Assembly: GCA_019828595.1 (NCBI GenBank)
Contig: JAHQRK010000003.1
Coordinates: forward strand, 124,001 to 188,000
Source: Aphanomyces cochlioides
Lineage: Eukaryota > Oomycota > Saprolegniomycetes > Saprolegniales > Verrucalvaceae
Length of the DNA stretch: 64,000 nucleotides
Reading direction: 5' to 3'
Below, piece by piece: positions 22,501-37,500 of this stretch. Position numbers and translations under genes: made by a program. Positions within the stretch are counted from its first letter, which is position 1. Each line of letters starts with the position of its first letter. The notes beneath the pieces were generated by a model, which searched no databases, was not told the origin of the DNA, and saw only the letters and a list, made by a program, of their open reading frames with translations.

Positions 22501-25500
22501 AACTACCCGGGATTTAGATTTTGAATGCCGATTTGGACGTGTAGGCGTTCCTGGTGTATTTCTAAACTCAACGACAATCTTATGTACTTCACCTGCAGTT
22601 TTGACTCCCGATTCTGTTATACTATCTGTTGTGGTCAATGGTTACAGTCCTCAGCAAGGAAAGACATTCAATTACCATGAGGATATAAACATCTTTCGGG
22701 TATTTCCTGCCCAAGTTCCTATTACAGCGCCTTCTAATGTGCATTTGTATGGATACCACTTTTTTCCAAGTGAATTTAATTTATGTTATATCGGAGCACT
22801 GGCAGTCAAGGCCAAGTTTGTGTCGGTCACCGAGGTCACTTGTCCATTACCCTCTGGCATTGCGGAGGGAAACCAGTCTATAATGTTTTCCAGTAACGGG
22901 CAGAATCTCGTTGATACCGGACTAACTGTGAATTTTTTTAAGCCTCCAAACGCTCTTACAATTATTCCAGCTCAAAGTACTGGATGGAAGTCACCTATTC
23001 GTATTTATCTTGACCAGTCCGTTCTCAGTTTTGAGACTATTCAATGTCAAATTTTGTCCACCGTTCAAATTGCCACTATCATTTCGCCGACAACTTTAGA
23101 GTGCCAATTACCTGAGCTCTCTGCTCCCTGTGCTGTCATCGTCGAGATTTCATTCAATGGTTACGACTTTGTTGGTGCTGGCTTATTTGAATACATAGCG
23201 ACCCCCCAAATTTTGCACGTGTCTCCCCTTATGGGCTCAGAAAATGGTGGGACTCAAGTTTCTCTATCCGGAAACTTCATCCGATTTGGAGCAACTGATT
23301 CCATACTATACTGTAAATTTGGGAATTCCAAACCAATACGAGCAACAGATATCAGTGTCTTTGGTCTTGTATGTACGACACCAGCTCAGTTGCCCAATAA
23401 GGCTCCAATATTTCTGTCTGCAAACGGCTATGAATTCTTTGACACAAACTACTCATTCACCTATTTAGTAACTCAAACATCTACTGGGATAATTCCAAAG
23501 TCAGGGCCTATTTCAGGAAATACTGCAATATCGGTATTCGGAACAAACTTCGTAATATGTCCAAACCTTGCATGCCATTTTGGCATGAATCAATTTGTGG
23601 TTGCTGAATTTGTATCTCCACAGCATATCATTTGCTTTTCTCCTGTTGTATTATCTCCAACAAAAGTCTTTATTGAAATTTGGTGCGAAGAGACAAAATT
23701 GATTGCTGTTCAGGACGCTTTCACATATTACGAGACCCCTCAAGTAGTTTCAATGTTTCCCCGTCTGACCTCAACTTTGGGGGGCACTCGTTTAATTCTG
23801 ATAGGTCAGAACTTCATGGCCCAGTCTGGCGCCAAATGCAGGTATGGTGGTTTTAAAACGACAATAGCAAATGTCCTAAACGAGTCAGCGATGATATGCC
23901 CTGTTCCGCCAATGTTTCAAGGTAACGTTGGCGTTGAATTGTCATTCAATGAATACAATTTTCACATATCTCCGTTCAGTCTACAAATTTATCCCCAGGT
24001 CCAAGTTCTTCGTGCCGAGCCAAGCAAAATCTTATGGAGTTCAAAAACAAAAATTCTTGTAACAGGGTTCAATTTTCTCGACACTCCGTCATTAAGTTGC
24101 CGTGCTGGTGTTAGCATTTCTCCCGCATTCTACATCTCTAGCACGAAATTGTTCTGCGTGGTTGACGCTCAAATAGAAACGAAGTTCAAACTTGCTATTT
24201 CGAATAACGGCGTCGATTTTTCCGCACAGATGATGGATATTCAGGTTCTCCCAATGCCAGTTCTCCACAGATTAAATCCTTCTCGAGGTACTGTCTCAGG
24301 GAAAACAGTGGTTGAAATTCATGGTAAATACTTTTATCCATATTATGGGATGCAGTGTTGTTTTGGTAAGAAGAGAGTTTACGCCACTTTTAGCTCCAAC
24401 AGTACTGTTATTTGCATGTCTCCGCCTTTTGAAGCTCCCCAAGACGTGTTGGTTGGACTGTGTTCGGAGAACTTTTCAACTCCAACACTCACCTACAGCT
24501 ACTTTCCTACTGAGGTCGTGACAAGTGTTAATCCTACCGCATTGTATTCGAAAACAATAACGAATATTCAAATCTACGGAGCAAATTTTCGTAATAATGG
24601 TCTACAATGCCGATTTACATTTGGCTCAACACTGGAATATCTTGTGACAGGAGAATTCATCTCATCATCAATGGTTCTGTGTGCTGTTGAACTCCACACT
24701 CCTGGAATTTACACGTTGGACGTGTTTTCGTCAGACTCAAATTATACGCAATCAGCCTTTACTCTCACTGTATTAGAAATGCCAGAAGTCATTGGTGTTT
24801 CTACACTGCAAGCAATAGAGGATGCTGGTGGTTCTATTTTCATAAGTGGCAATGGCTTTAAACCGTGGGATAGTGTCCTCTGCTTGTTTGGGGTCACCAG
24901 TGTTTTGGGTTCGTATTATAACAGTCGGCGTGTCGACTGTATCATACCTCCTATGTCGCCTCAAATGATGAATCTCTCTTTGTACGTAGCGAATCAACTT
25001 ATCTATTCAACTCCTTTCTCGATTGTTCCTGTGATGAACATCATATCGGCGACACCGTCGAAGATCTCCATTGGTATAATGGCAAATATTCATTTAACCG
25101 GAAGGCACTTTGTGCCAGATGCAATATGTGTTTGGACAAATGGCGATAAAAACTATTCGACTGATATCGATTATGTATCGCGCCAAGAAGTAATTTGCCC
25201 AATACAACCAGTTGTCGACGGTAAAGTCACTGTTAGTTTAGCTATTTCAGGCTTTAATGCGTCAGCCAATAGCGCCGACATCATCGTATACAATGTACCT
25301 GACCTGAAGTCCATATATCCGTTGTCAGGAGACTTTCGTGGTGGGGCAAAGATTTCTGTTACTGGCACTGGCTTTCTAAATATTCCCTCTTTAAGGTGTC
25401 ATTTTGGTCCTTTATCGGTCAGTAGCATGTTCGTTTCGTCAACAAGAGTAATCTGTCATGCTCCTCCTTTGAATTACACTGAAGTATCCTTCTCTGTTTC

Positions 25501-28500
25501 GAATTATCATGATGCAAAGAGCAACAGTTTGCAGTTCAATTACTACAAACCATTTGTTATTACTTCCATTGAACCTACGTTCGGTTTTGTCGAAGGGGGG
25601 CTTCCTGTTCGTGTCAGGCTTGCTGACGATCAAAGTCATTCCACACTACCTAAGAAATGTTGGTTCGGTAGACATTATTCAAACGCCACTTTAGTACAAC
25701 CAAACGTGTTGCAGTGCACCACACCACCGCAACTAGAAGCTGGAAGAGTTCAATTTCGCTTGCAGAGCTCGACACCTCTAGAACAACCTTCAATTTACTT
25801 CTCCTATATTGATAAAGCTATGCTATTATCTATTCATCCTGCTAGAGGTCCAATTTTTGGTCAAACTACAGTAAATATTGGATTATCGTCATTTACCGAC
25901 CATTCAAGTGTACGATGTGCATTTGGTAGCAACGTCGTGCCAGGATTGGTGGTCAACTCGACCACAATCCAATGCCGTACTCCTCCAGTGCTTGAGCCAA
26001 ATGTTGTTTCAGTACTGGTCTCATTGAATGGATGTGAGTTTTCAAGCTCATTGCTTACATTCGAATACACGAATCAGCTACTCATTGATTACATAATACC
26101 GAGTACAGGAACAATCGGCACAGTAGTTCGATTGATTGGTCTATTCTTCTCACAGGGCAGTATTTGCCATATTGGCAACAACACTTCTCCAGCCAAGTAT
26201 GTTTCGTCAAATGAGGTTCACTGCATTGTACGAAATAGCGTAGCGCCAGGGAACGTGGCCATTGCCTTGGAGGATGAAAGTGGAATGTCAAACTACAAGT
26301 CGTTTAAATTAGCATCACCACCTGTCATTTCCTCAATATCACCATCACAACTGACAGAAGATGGTGGTATAAAGATATCCGTCACGGGTATTGGTTTCGA
26401 TAACACTCCTCAACTTAGTTGCAAATTCGGGAAGTCTAGAATAGTCTCAGCGCTGTATGTGACAACAAAGTTGATACAGTGCGTTTTGCCACCCTTGGCA
26501 CCGGGAACTACTGAACTATTTGTGACTCAAAATGGTGTCGATTTCAGTGCAAACCCTTTACCACTTGTAATTTTCCCAGTACTTACTATCTCTACGATAC
26601 AGCCGATTCACACGTTCATACACTACAGTACACCTGTATTCATCACTGGAAGTGGTTTTGATCAGACGACAAAATGCCGATTTGGTTCAACGATTGTTTC
26701 AAGTCAATTCATTGATCGACACTCGATTAAATGTTTGGCTCCCCCAGCGACGTCGAGCGAACAGATTCAAATTAGCAATGATGGTGTTAATTTTGTCGGA
26801 GATGATTTCTGGATATTCCACGATATTGATTTCTCAACAATTTCCATATCGCACACCAGTGGGCCAACTAACTCCACCTCAATCATCACTGTGTCAGGTA
26901 CATTTGCAAATGCATATGACATCCAATGCCAATTCGGCGCTGTTGCATCTTCTACACGGCAAATAAATGATTCATCTGTTGAGTGTGATGTGCCCGTTGT
27001 CCCATCACCTCAAATTGTGTCTTTTACTCTGATAGTTATGGAAATTACAATTCCAACGCTCCATACGTACGAGTACTACCTACCTCCCACAATCGACATA
27101 ATTCAACCAACAACACTGGTTGGAGAAACTCTTATCACTATCCACGGACAAAACTTTCGTCCTGGAGCAGTATGCCGATTTGGTTCGAAGACAGTTGTCG
27201 CCAGCATCTATCAAAATTCCAACTTACTTCTTTGCACGAATCCGCCATTACCATATGGCTACAGCGTTCTCCAAATCAGCAACAATGGATTTGACTATAC
27301 TTTGGAAGGTCGTACGGTGTATTTTCAGAGCGACATAAGCGTCGTTGGCATCTCACCACAATACGTGAGTTTTATGGGAGGATCTGTCCTTACTATCAGT
27401 GGCACAGGATTCACATCAACTATTTATTGTCGATTTGGAGCAATATACCAAGCAGCCCAAGTTTACAATTCAACCTTCTGTTCTTGTATTACCCCTCCAC
27501 TTCCCCCAGATCAGAGTATCGTGCTAGAGTTGAGTACGGAGAATTTCGACACATCAAACCAAGTTTCTTTCAATTCAATTCGACCACCATCAATTGAGCG
27601 ACTGCAACCATTTCGAGGGGCCACTACGGGAAACACTGTTCTTACATTACAAGGAACGAACTCTTTGGCCGTGAAGCGATGTTGTTTTGATCTCGAGTCT
27701 TGTGTCGATGCCCATATAATAAACAACACTGTACTGACATGTATTACCCCAGCCTTTGAAATAGCAAGTCGAGTTCAAGTGTCAGTTGTAGGTGATCAAG
27801 TAAAGTCTTTGCACTCCCTGGACTTTTTTGTTGATTCACCAATAGAGTTATTGTCAGCATCCCCAACACGTATTTCCGAATGGGGTGATTTGATCGTTTC
27901 AATAGTTGGACGGAATTTTTTACTGTCTGATCATCTTGGATGCTTGTTCGACCACACATTTGTCCCTGCTGTATTTATTGATTCTAGCAATATACAGTGC
28001 AGATCTCCACCCCATGTTCCTGGCCAAGTTAGACTTGGTGTTACTGTCAACGGCAATGACATAGTGTATCATGATGAATATTTAGAGTATGTGAAAGCTG
28101 GATTAGTTCTTTCAATCATCCCAACGTCTGGTCCAATCTCTGGTAGAACTGCTGTGCTAGCAATTGTATCCTCTGAGCTTCAGTCATCACTAGTCTTTTG
28201 TAAGTTTGGCTTCTCTGAGGTTGTCGCAATCCTCATTAATTCTACAGCTGTGTCGTGCCTCTCACCGAGTGTTTCAACTGCTGGTATCGTTCCCTTTTCA
28301 GTAATACAACGCACAAATCACTCAAAATCTTCAACTTATTTCAATTTGACAGCGGGGGGATTCATTTACGAGCTCTTACCAACCATTTCAATAGTTGCTC
28401 CTGCTAGTGGCTCTTCTCTCAATAAACCACAGATTGTATTTACTGGGACAAATTTAATTTCCCGCTCAATTATCCGCTTGGGCAATGTTTTGACTCCATG

Positions 28501-31500
28501 TACGACTTTTAATAGCACAACTTGTACAATTCAACTTCCTCCTCATGCAATTGAGAGTCAAGGAGGTGGCCCAGTGCCTGTTGATGTCAGTAACAACAAT
28601 CAAGACTTTACTCAAACGAGTGTACTCTTCTTCTACATTCCCCGAGTGACTGTGCGAAGTGTATATCCCTCTAATATTCGTACTCCAACATCGTTGATAA
28701 CAATTACTGGAAACAATTTCCTTTCAACATTTCCAAACTTACTACGTTGTCGAATCAACCGGAATGTTGTAACAGCAGTGTACATCTCAACGACAGAAAT
28801 TCAGTGCATGACACCATTACTCCAACCTGGCTTTTACCGGATCGAAGTATCAATAAATAACATGGACTACACCGACGACGAAGTTTACGTACATGTGGAA
28901 GATTCTATTCAGATCCAGTCCATAGTCCCAAATTTTGGGTCGCTGAAAGGCCAAACTTCGATCATTTTAACAACTAATATGCCGCTGAATAACTTGGGTT
29001 CCTCTATGTACTGTGCTTTTGGCGACAATACGACGCCTTTGAAAATAGTATCGAATTCAACGTCAACGTGTCTGTCGCCTCCTTCTGAGACAATCGGTCC
29101 AGTTTCAGTGGGTATTGTTAGGTTGTCTGAATCTCACCGTGAAGTCATGCAACCATTGTATTTCGCTCCACTTTCTGCGGCCACACGTATGATGTATAAT
29201 TACATCAAAATTCCTGAAGTTTACAGTATATATCCTGCGTTTGGGTTTCAGTCAGGCGGCACGGTCATTACAGTATCTGGTGTGAATTTCATGGTTACCA
29301 CTCAAGCTGGATGCCAGTTTGGCTCGTCAATTGTTCGAGGAATTGTCTTATCAAACCAGTACATTCGTTGTACATCTCCAGCAAGCAGCAGTCCCTCCGC
29401 AGTTGATTTATCGATTACTCTCAATGGAGTTGACTACATTCCAACAAACATATATTTCCGATACGTGAAGAATATCAAACTGACAAAGGTCACTCCAGCC
29501 AGGTCTACATTATCTGGTGGGGGCCTCATCGAAGTCTATGGCACAGGATTTGGTGGCTCATCTAATTTGTCATGCGTGTTCGGAGTTGCCGATCCCGTTC
29601 CCGCGAACATATTGTCAGATACAAGTCTCAAATGCTTAGTTCCTCCGTACTCTCGGGAAGGAACTACGATGTTGAGAATCGGACTAAATCCTAAAGAATT
29701 TAGTCGAAGTGGTCTTCATTTCGATTATCAGTTTGGCGCCGTTCTTTACAGTGTGAGTCCGTCCAATGGTCTCCATGCAGGTGGTACTCCAGTAGTTATT
29801 TCTGGAGAAGGATTCACGTCAACTATGCAATGCGATTTTGGTGGTGTTCTGGCACTTACTACATTTTCGACATCCCGAAATATTTCTTGCATTGCACCAC
29901 CCATGGCCATGAATTTTGACTTGGTTACTCTCACTGTTGTTGACAAGAATTTAGTGTCTGGGAGAACTAACTCCTTAACGTTCTATTATGAGGAACTTCC
30001 GATCATTTCCCAAATTCGACCATCTTCAGGTCCATTAACTGGGAATACCCAAGTCTTGGTTACTGTGGCCGAAAGCTTGGGCCTGCATAGCAGTATGTTT
30101 TGCAAATTTTGCAATACAATAACGACTGCGACAATAATCAACTCGCAGAATTTACTCTGTAGTTCTGTACCACGTAGCACTGCCGAAGACTGTCCTATCG
30201 TGATATCAGCTAATGGATACGATTTTAGCGAGCCGACATGGCTTTTTTCGTATTTCCAGCCACCAAGTTTATTTGATTTATTTCCGAGACGAGGACCCAG
30301 TGGCACTCGGATATCAATTTATGGTGGCAGATTTTTTCAGTCAGCAGATATGCTGTGCAAAATAGGAACTATAAATGTTCCTGCCATATTCGTATCGAGA
30401 GAAGAAGTAGCATGCATAGCGCCTGGATCAAATCAAGAACAGCGAGAAATCCAGCAAATTTCTATTACGGATCCTGTCGCCGGAACATTTTCTATTGCAT
30501 TTAATGGCTCAACCACACGACCATTGCAATTCAATTCCTCGTCAATTGATATGCAAAATGCTTTGGAAGATCTGCCAACTATTGGTGAAGTTCTTGTGTC
30601 TCAAATTGTATCCAGTAACAAGCTCTTATGGCTAATTACTTTCTTGTCGTCGGGTGACCCGCCAAATTTAGGAGATCTGCCTCTCATGGCGATTGACCCC
30701 AGAAACTTACAAGGAGCTACTGTACAAGCTACTATTGCAGAACTTCAAGCTGGTTGTTGCACATTGCGTTTGTCCATGAATGGACAAGATTGGAACAATG
30801 AAGTTCTCAATTTTGGATACGATACACGTGCCGACGTAAATCGAGTAACTCCTAGTTTGGGTCCTCTCACAGGAGGAACTCTTGTCACTCTGCAGGGCTC
30901 AAATTTTGTCAACAACAGCTTGGTTTGTATCTTTGGAAATGCTACGTCACCTGTCGTGTTCATTAATGCTTCATATATCCAGTGCATAGCTCCTCCACAG
31001 TCAGCGCCTATTTCGATTTTTGTAAAAATACAGTCGAATCCTTTCGGGTTATCGCTTCCCACATTTGACTATTCAACATCTAAAGCTATTTTTCAGTACT
31101 ACATGCCCATCCGTTTGCTTACCCTCACTCCTTCGTTTGGATCTGTTCTCGGCTCTACATTTTTAAGAATGAGGGGAATGAATTTTGTCAACTCGTCCTT
31201 GTTAGTGTGCAGCTATTCGACTTTTGTTTCAACTGCAAATATAAGCTTGAGCCAAACAGTACCAGCTTCTTACATCTCTCCAACCGAGGTTGGATGTTAT
31301 TCGCCCTCTTTGAACTCTTCATTCCTGTCTTCCCAATCAAATTGGACATTATCCACCTCTGCATCAACGATAATTTCTGTTTCAAACAACGGGCAAGATT
31401 TCACTCTCCATCCAACAGTTTTTAAGTCCATTCCCGGCTTCCAAGCCTTATCAATGTCTCCCTCCACAGGACCTCTAATTGGAGGAACAATTACAACCGT

Positions 31501-34500
31501 GAATATTGCTCCTTTGCAATGTCAGCCCAACTCCGTCTTTTGCCGGTTTGGTGATCATGCACCTGTTCTTGCAAATCGCTGTGAAAGAAATAAAGTCACT
31601 TGTGTTGTGCCGTCACATCGTCCAGAACCATCAGTTTATGAACTGCGAGTAAATTCGAGTAGTCTTGCCGGTGAAATTCAGAGTGTAACCACTTTTGCAA
31701 TCGCAGCCCAGCCCCCAATATCAGGGTTCTTTCGACTTCTTTATCAAGACCTTTCCAGCCCACCGATTGCATTTGATGCCCCAGCTTTGAGCATTCAAAA
31801 CGCGGTTAACCAAATACAGTCATTGACAGTTACTTCAGCGTCTCGAGTAGCAACCGCAGTTGGTTATACATGGACTCTAACTTTTTCTCTTGAGTGTGGT
31901 GATATTGCACTTTTGCGAACAGACATTATTTCATTGAATGGGCCTGGGGCAACTGTACTTGTAACCACTCTTCAAGATGGACCACGTGGAACTATAGTTC
32001 CAGAAGTGCAACGAATTCAACTTGCTCAACCTACTTTGCAAAATGAAATTCAAAGTGTAAATATTTCGTGGTCTCCACTGGTATATGAAATCCAGCGGAT
32101 AAATATCAGTGCTTCTATTGCTTTATCAGGTTCGTTCACTTTAACATACGTCAACGCAATTTCAGCTGTCCTACCATATAATGCCGAGTCATATATAGTT
32201 CAAGCTGCTCTACAAGCTCTTTTGGGGGTTGGCGCTGTGCAGGTCACTCGAAGCCAAAGTGCGAACTCTCGCAGCTATACGTGGGATGTCACATTCCTAA
32301 ACAATATTGGCACAAGACCCAACCTCGTCATCAATGCGGCAAGTATTACACCCTCAAGTGCAACCGTCACATTGACCAAACTGGTAAATGGCATCAGTCC
32401 AGTAAACGGAACATTCACATTGAGCTACCTTGGAAGCACTACCTCTTTCTTGCCTTACAATATCACCGCCTCGAACTTACAGTCCCAATTAGTGTCCGTT
32501 CTGCCACCTATAGCTAGCATTTCAAAGGAAATTTACGCGACTTCCATGGTTTGGAGAATAACGTTCGGATTTAATGGTGCCAGTATTGGGCAACTTGTGG
32601 CGAATGGAGCAGGGCTCTCTGGATCAGGAGTATCAATTCTTGTCAGTCGAGATGTAGTCGGAGGCATACAGATGGGGGGCTCGTTCAAATTGGTATTCAG
32701 CGGAACACAAAGTATCCCGATATCGTTGTCGTCAACACCTTCGGCGATAGCCAACGCTTTGTCTCTTATCACACCATTGTCAATCACTATCACGAGCTAT
32801 ATCACACCTCTGTTGTACGAATTTAATTTGACATTTGCGACGACAGCCGGAAATATTCCCCAGATTTCTTTGGATACATCTGCCATAACTGGAACCGCAT
32901 TCACGTCAAGTGTGACCACACTTCAAGATGGATCATATGCACCTTTAGGGGGAACATTTCAGCTCGGCCTGGCATCTACTTTAACAAACCCAATTGTTTT
33001 CAACGCAGATAATGCTACATTGGCCACGGCAATCCAGGTTTTACCTGGAATTGGCGTCACATCTGTGACGACAGTCAGTGCTACTACTAGCCTCTCGTTG
33101 TGGCGAATTACTTTTTTAGACTCATGGCGTCCTTCACTTACCACAAACTTACGCAACCTAAAGCCCTACGGAAGCCTACTCACCGGTACAAATGCTACTG
33201 TAGTGTTGACTCCTGTCGTAAAAGCGTACGGACTGGATGTGCCGTTGTTTATAACCCAAAATGGTCAAGATTATGTTGACACAAGTTTGAATTTCACTTA
33301 CCACGAAGTGATTGTTGTTGACTCAGTGGACCCTACCAATGGCCCCATTGAAGGGGGAACTGCAGTTTTGGTTAGTTTATCGTCTCAGAGCATGAACTTC
33401 TCGTTGTTGTCTTCCTCATTTTGTCGCTTTGGCTCATTAATTGTTACAGGCACAGTCATAAATCCGAAACAAATACGTTGTTTATCGCCTGCCCGTGGAT
33501 ATGGCAATGTCTCGGTAGAAATTAGCGCCAATGGAATGGATTTCAGCACATCGAAAATTGCGTTTGAATATCGCTTGTCTTTGCAGTTGCAGTCTATCTC
33601 TCCATTGCATGGGCCAATCGGTGGTGGTACGCTGGTTACAATAGCAGTGACTGCTATAAATCTTTTTGATGTATATACTTGCAACGTCGATGGACAAGTT
33701 GCATTAGCTGAGAAAGTCAATGAGACGCATGTATTTTGCCGGACTCCACCTGTTGCATCACCCCGCAAAGTGCCTATCGAAGTAACATGCAACAATCAAA
33801 ATTTCACAGCCAGTGGACTTCAATTTGAGTACAAACAGCCAATGTACTTAACAAGTATCACGCCAGCATGGGGAGCTGCCACAGGGGGAAATACAGTCAA
33901 AATTCGAGGTGGTGTATTTGATCGTACCCTACCTACACAATGTCGTTTTGGAGAGAAAGTTGTCGATGCACTTGTCGTATCAGAGGAATATGTAAGCTGC
34001 AAACCGCCTCGATTTGATCCAATCGGTCAAGTGCAATCAATTACAACAAGTGCATCAGGATTCGTGCCTGACGTTCAAGAGGTTGTTGTGTCCGCAACTC
34101 CAGATCAGCCCAATGTACAAGTTATTGAAACATCAGGCAATATTCCAACAATCGAGACACACATGCTATCGATATGGGGAGCTAATACCCCAGAGGTCCA
34201 GCTAGTTCAGCCTACTGTGGATACAATCAGCACTGAAATTTGGTCTGTTTCAACAAGAATGACGCCAACTATTACAGAGGTCAAGACAATATCCCTTCAA
34301 GCCACTGCGATCAATGAAGTACAGCAAATTTCTGTTGGAGTAAATTCGGCTTCGTTGGCAGCTGGGCAATTGGGCATTCAGTCACTCTCAATGCCACTTG
34401 TCTCAACAGAGAACGGCACATTTGCTGTTGAATTCAAAGGACTAAGAACCGCCCCAATTCAATATAGTTGTTCGACCTCACAATTACAATCGGCTCTGGA

Positions 34501-37500
34501 AGCACTTGATACAGTTGGGCCACTGCAAATTACGCTCAACTCGCAAAACAATTACAGAGTGTGGACGATAACATTCCTGCAGAATACCGGGGTGTTACCG
34601 CTGCTTCTTGTGGATGCTAGATTGCTCACTACAGTGTCTCCATCCCTAATTATTGTAAGGTCACTGCAAGCAACAAATACGATCGCCTTAGGTGGCACAT
34701 TTTCTATCAGCTACAATGGACAGATAACTTCTGACTTACCGGTGCGTTCTTCAGCGAATGACATCGCATCTGCTCTACGAGCCTTGCCGAATGTCCAAAA
34801 TCCAATCGTTGTAACTCGTTCAAACTTGGATTGCAACGGTGGAGCGATTTGGACAGTCACATTTGTCTCGACGCCAACAGCAAATGGAAATCTTCCTTTG
34901 ATGGTGGTGCAGACGAGTAAGCTCACTGGCACAGCTGTCCAAAGTAATGTCACACCAATATCAGATAGCAACTCCATAGGGGGCTCATTTAAATTGAGCT
35001 TCCAGGGAGCTCTGTCAGCCACACTCTATCCTACGACTACAGAGTCGGCAATGGCAGGTGCTATTCAAGCTCTCACACAGATACCAGTTGCGTCTGTTAC
35101 CCGATCTGGTCCAACCTCTGTGAGTGGATATTCGTGGAGTGTGACGTTTGGTGGCACCCCAACATGGATACCTGATATCACTGGAGTTAGTTCATTGACT
35201 GGAGCTGGCGCTACTGTCCAAGTTGCAACGACGCGGGTTGCCCAAGTCCTCGAAGTACAGAAACTCACTCTCGCTGCAAGCTCATTCATTGGGGGATCAT
35301 TTATGTTAAAATTCAAAGGGCAACAAACATTACCGATACCTTCGGATGCGTCAGCAGCAATTTTGCAAAATTCTCTAAATGCATTGAGTAACATCGGACA
35401 ATTTCAAGTGACAAAGAGCGCATCAGACATTTATGGAGGCTCATCATGGCAAATAACATTCCAGACACTGGCAGGTAATCAAGATTTGATCCAAGTTATT
35501 ACCAAGGATATATATGGAAACCAAACTCTATTTGATTATGGAAGTCGCGATCTTTCTCTCATCATGACTGAGGTGCAAAGAGGTGTTGGCGCCGCAATAA
35601 ACGGAGCATTTCAAATCATTGTGGATGGTCAAATATCTGGCCCGATTCCGTTTGACGCGACACCGAAACAGCTACAGACTGCTTTGGAGATCATAGAGCT
35701 TGTTCAAGTGACAACGAGCGGAATACTTGGACTGAACAACATAATGGACTGGATAATTACCTTTTCAACACCAAAAGCAACACCCCGGCAACTCAGTGCT
35801 GAAACAACAATGTTGACTCCAGGAAGTGCTTTCGTTCAATTTGGCACAGTTCAAACACCTATTGTGCAAGAAATCCGAAGCATTTCAACTGCACTGACAA
35901 GCGGGAATTTCATCTGCACATTCGGTGGCAAAACTTCTGGACCTGTTGCATTTGATGCTGATTCAACTGCTATGATATCTGCGTTTTCCGTTATTGGAGA
36001 CATGAGAAGTTTAAGCATCAGTGGTTCCAATCCATGGCAGATAACATTCACTCAACTAGCCGGCAGTATTCCTACACTGGATTGCGGTATTGGACAGACT
36101 GTCAATGTCATTCAGACGAGTACAAGCTCAAAATTGAGTGGATTCTTTAAGTTGGGCTATAATAATACTTGGTCTGCGCCGATTTCTCCCAGCGACACTG
36201 CTTTAAGTGTGCAAACAACTTTGAATTCTCTTCTTGGAAGTGGGTCTGTTTCTGTGTCTGGGTCAAACAGCCTCATCAACAACGGACGGAGTTGGGAAAT
36301 CACATTTACAAACATGCCAGGGGTCCAGCCACTTTTATCTGTTGATACCTCTCTGCTTGGTGGAACAAACCCTCAAGTTATTGTTACGCGCAAAACGACT
36401 GGAAGTCAAGTAATAGGATCATTTCAACTCGCCATCAATGGTCAACTGACACATGTATTGCCTCCTAATATAAGCGCACGTGACATGACCACTTCCCTGC
36501 AAAAAACGATTAACTGCTCCTCTTGTATATCAGTTGTACGGTCCGCCCCTCTTGGTGCTGGGGGATTTAACTGGACAATACAGGTAATACCATACGATGC
36601 ATCGACACAATCTTTCACAAATCAGATTCTACCGAAATATAATCAATTTTCGCTTGTGAACGTTTCGCTGAGCTGCCCAGGTTTGGTTGTTCAGATGAAC
36701 TCGTTATTGAACGGATCCGACTCAATTGGTGGAAACTTTGTGCTACGATATCGTGATCAACCTACCGTAAATATTCCCTGGTATGCAACTGCTGAGGCGA
36801 TGCAACTGGCAATCCAACACATAAAATCGATCCCACCAGGCAATTTCAGGGTAACTCGTTCCGGTCCATACGTCACAGGTGGAATGCAATGGAGAATAAC
36901 ATTTCCGTTTAATGTTCCATACCCGCAAGAGGTTTTTAAAGCCAATTCCAACTTGACTGGCACGAATGTGTCTATCTCAATAACTGTCGCATCGCCCCAA
37001 ACAATTCCCGTCCAAGGCACCTTCAAACTGCAATTTCAAAATCAATTGACAAATCCGATCGCCTTCAATGCCAATGCCACTCAAATGGCGTCTGCTTTAC
37101 AAGCTCTCCCAAATGTTGGCACCGTTAACGTCACGATTTGGCACACCCCTCGAGTAAATATATGGCGGTGGAGAGTATCGTTTATTTCACTGAATAATGC
37201 TGGAAATCTACCATTGGTAACGTGTCCATCATTTGGGGTGACTGGAACTTTGGTGAACATAACTGTGAAAAAGCTAGTCAATGGAACTCAAAACCAAATT
37301 CAGGCCATAACAGTTAGCTCTCAGAGTCTTACACCCAGTGGAACTTTCGGGATATCATTTTCGGGGGTGCAAGTACCAGCTAGTATTAGCGCTAGCGCAA
37401 CTGCCTCGGACTTGATCGGCGCACTCAATGGAGTCCCATCATTGGGCACCGTGCGTGTGGAAAGATGGTCAGCCTCGAACGGTCAGAATGGATTCACGTG

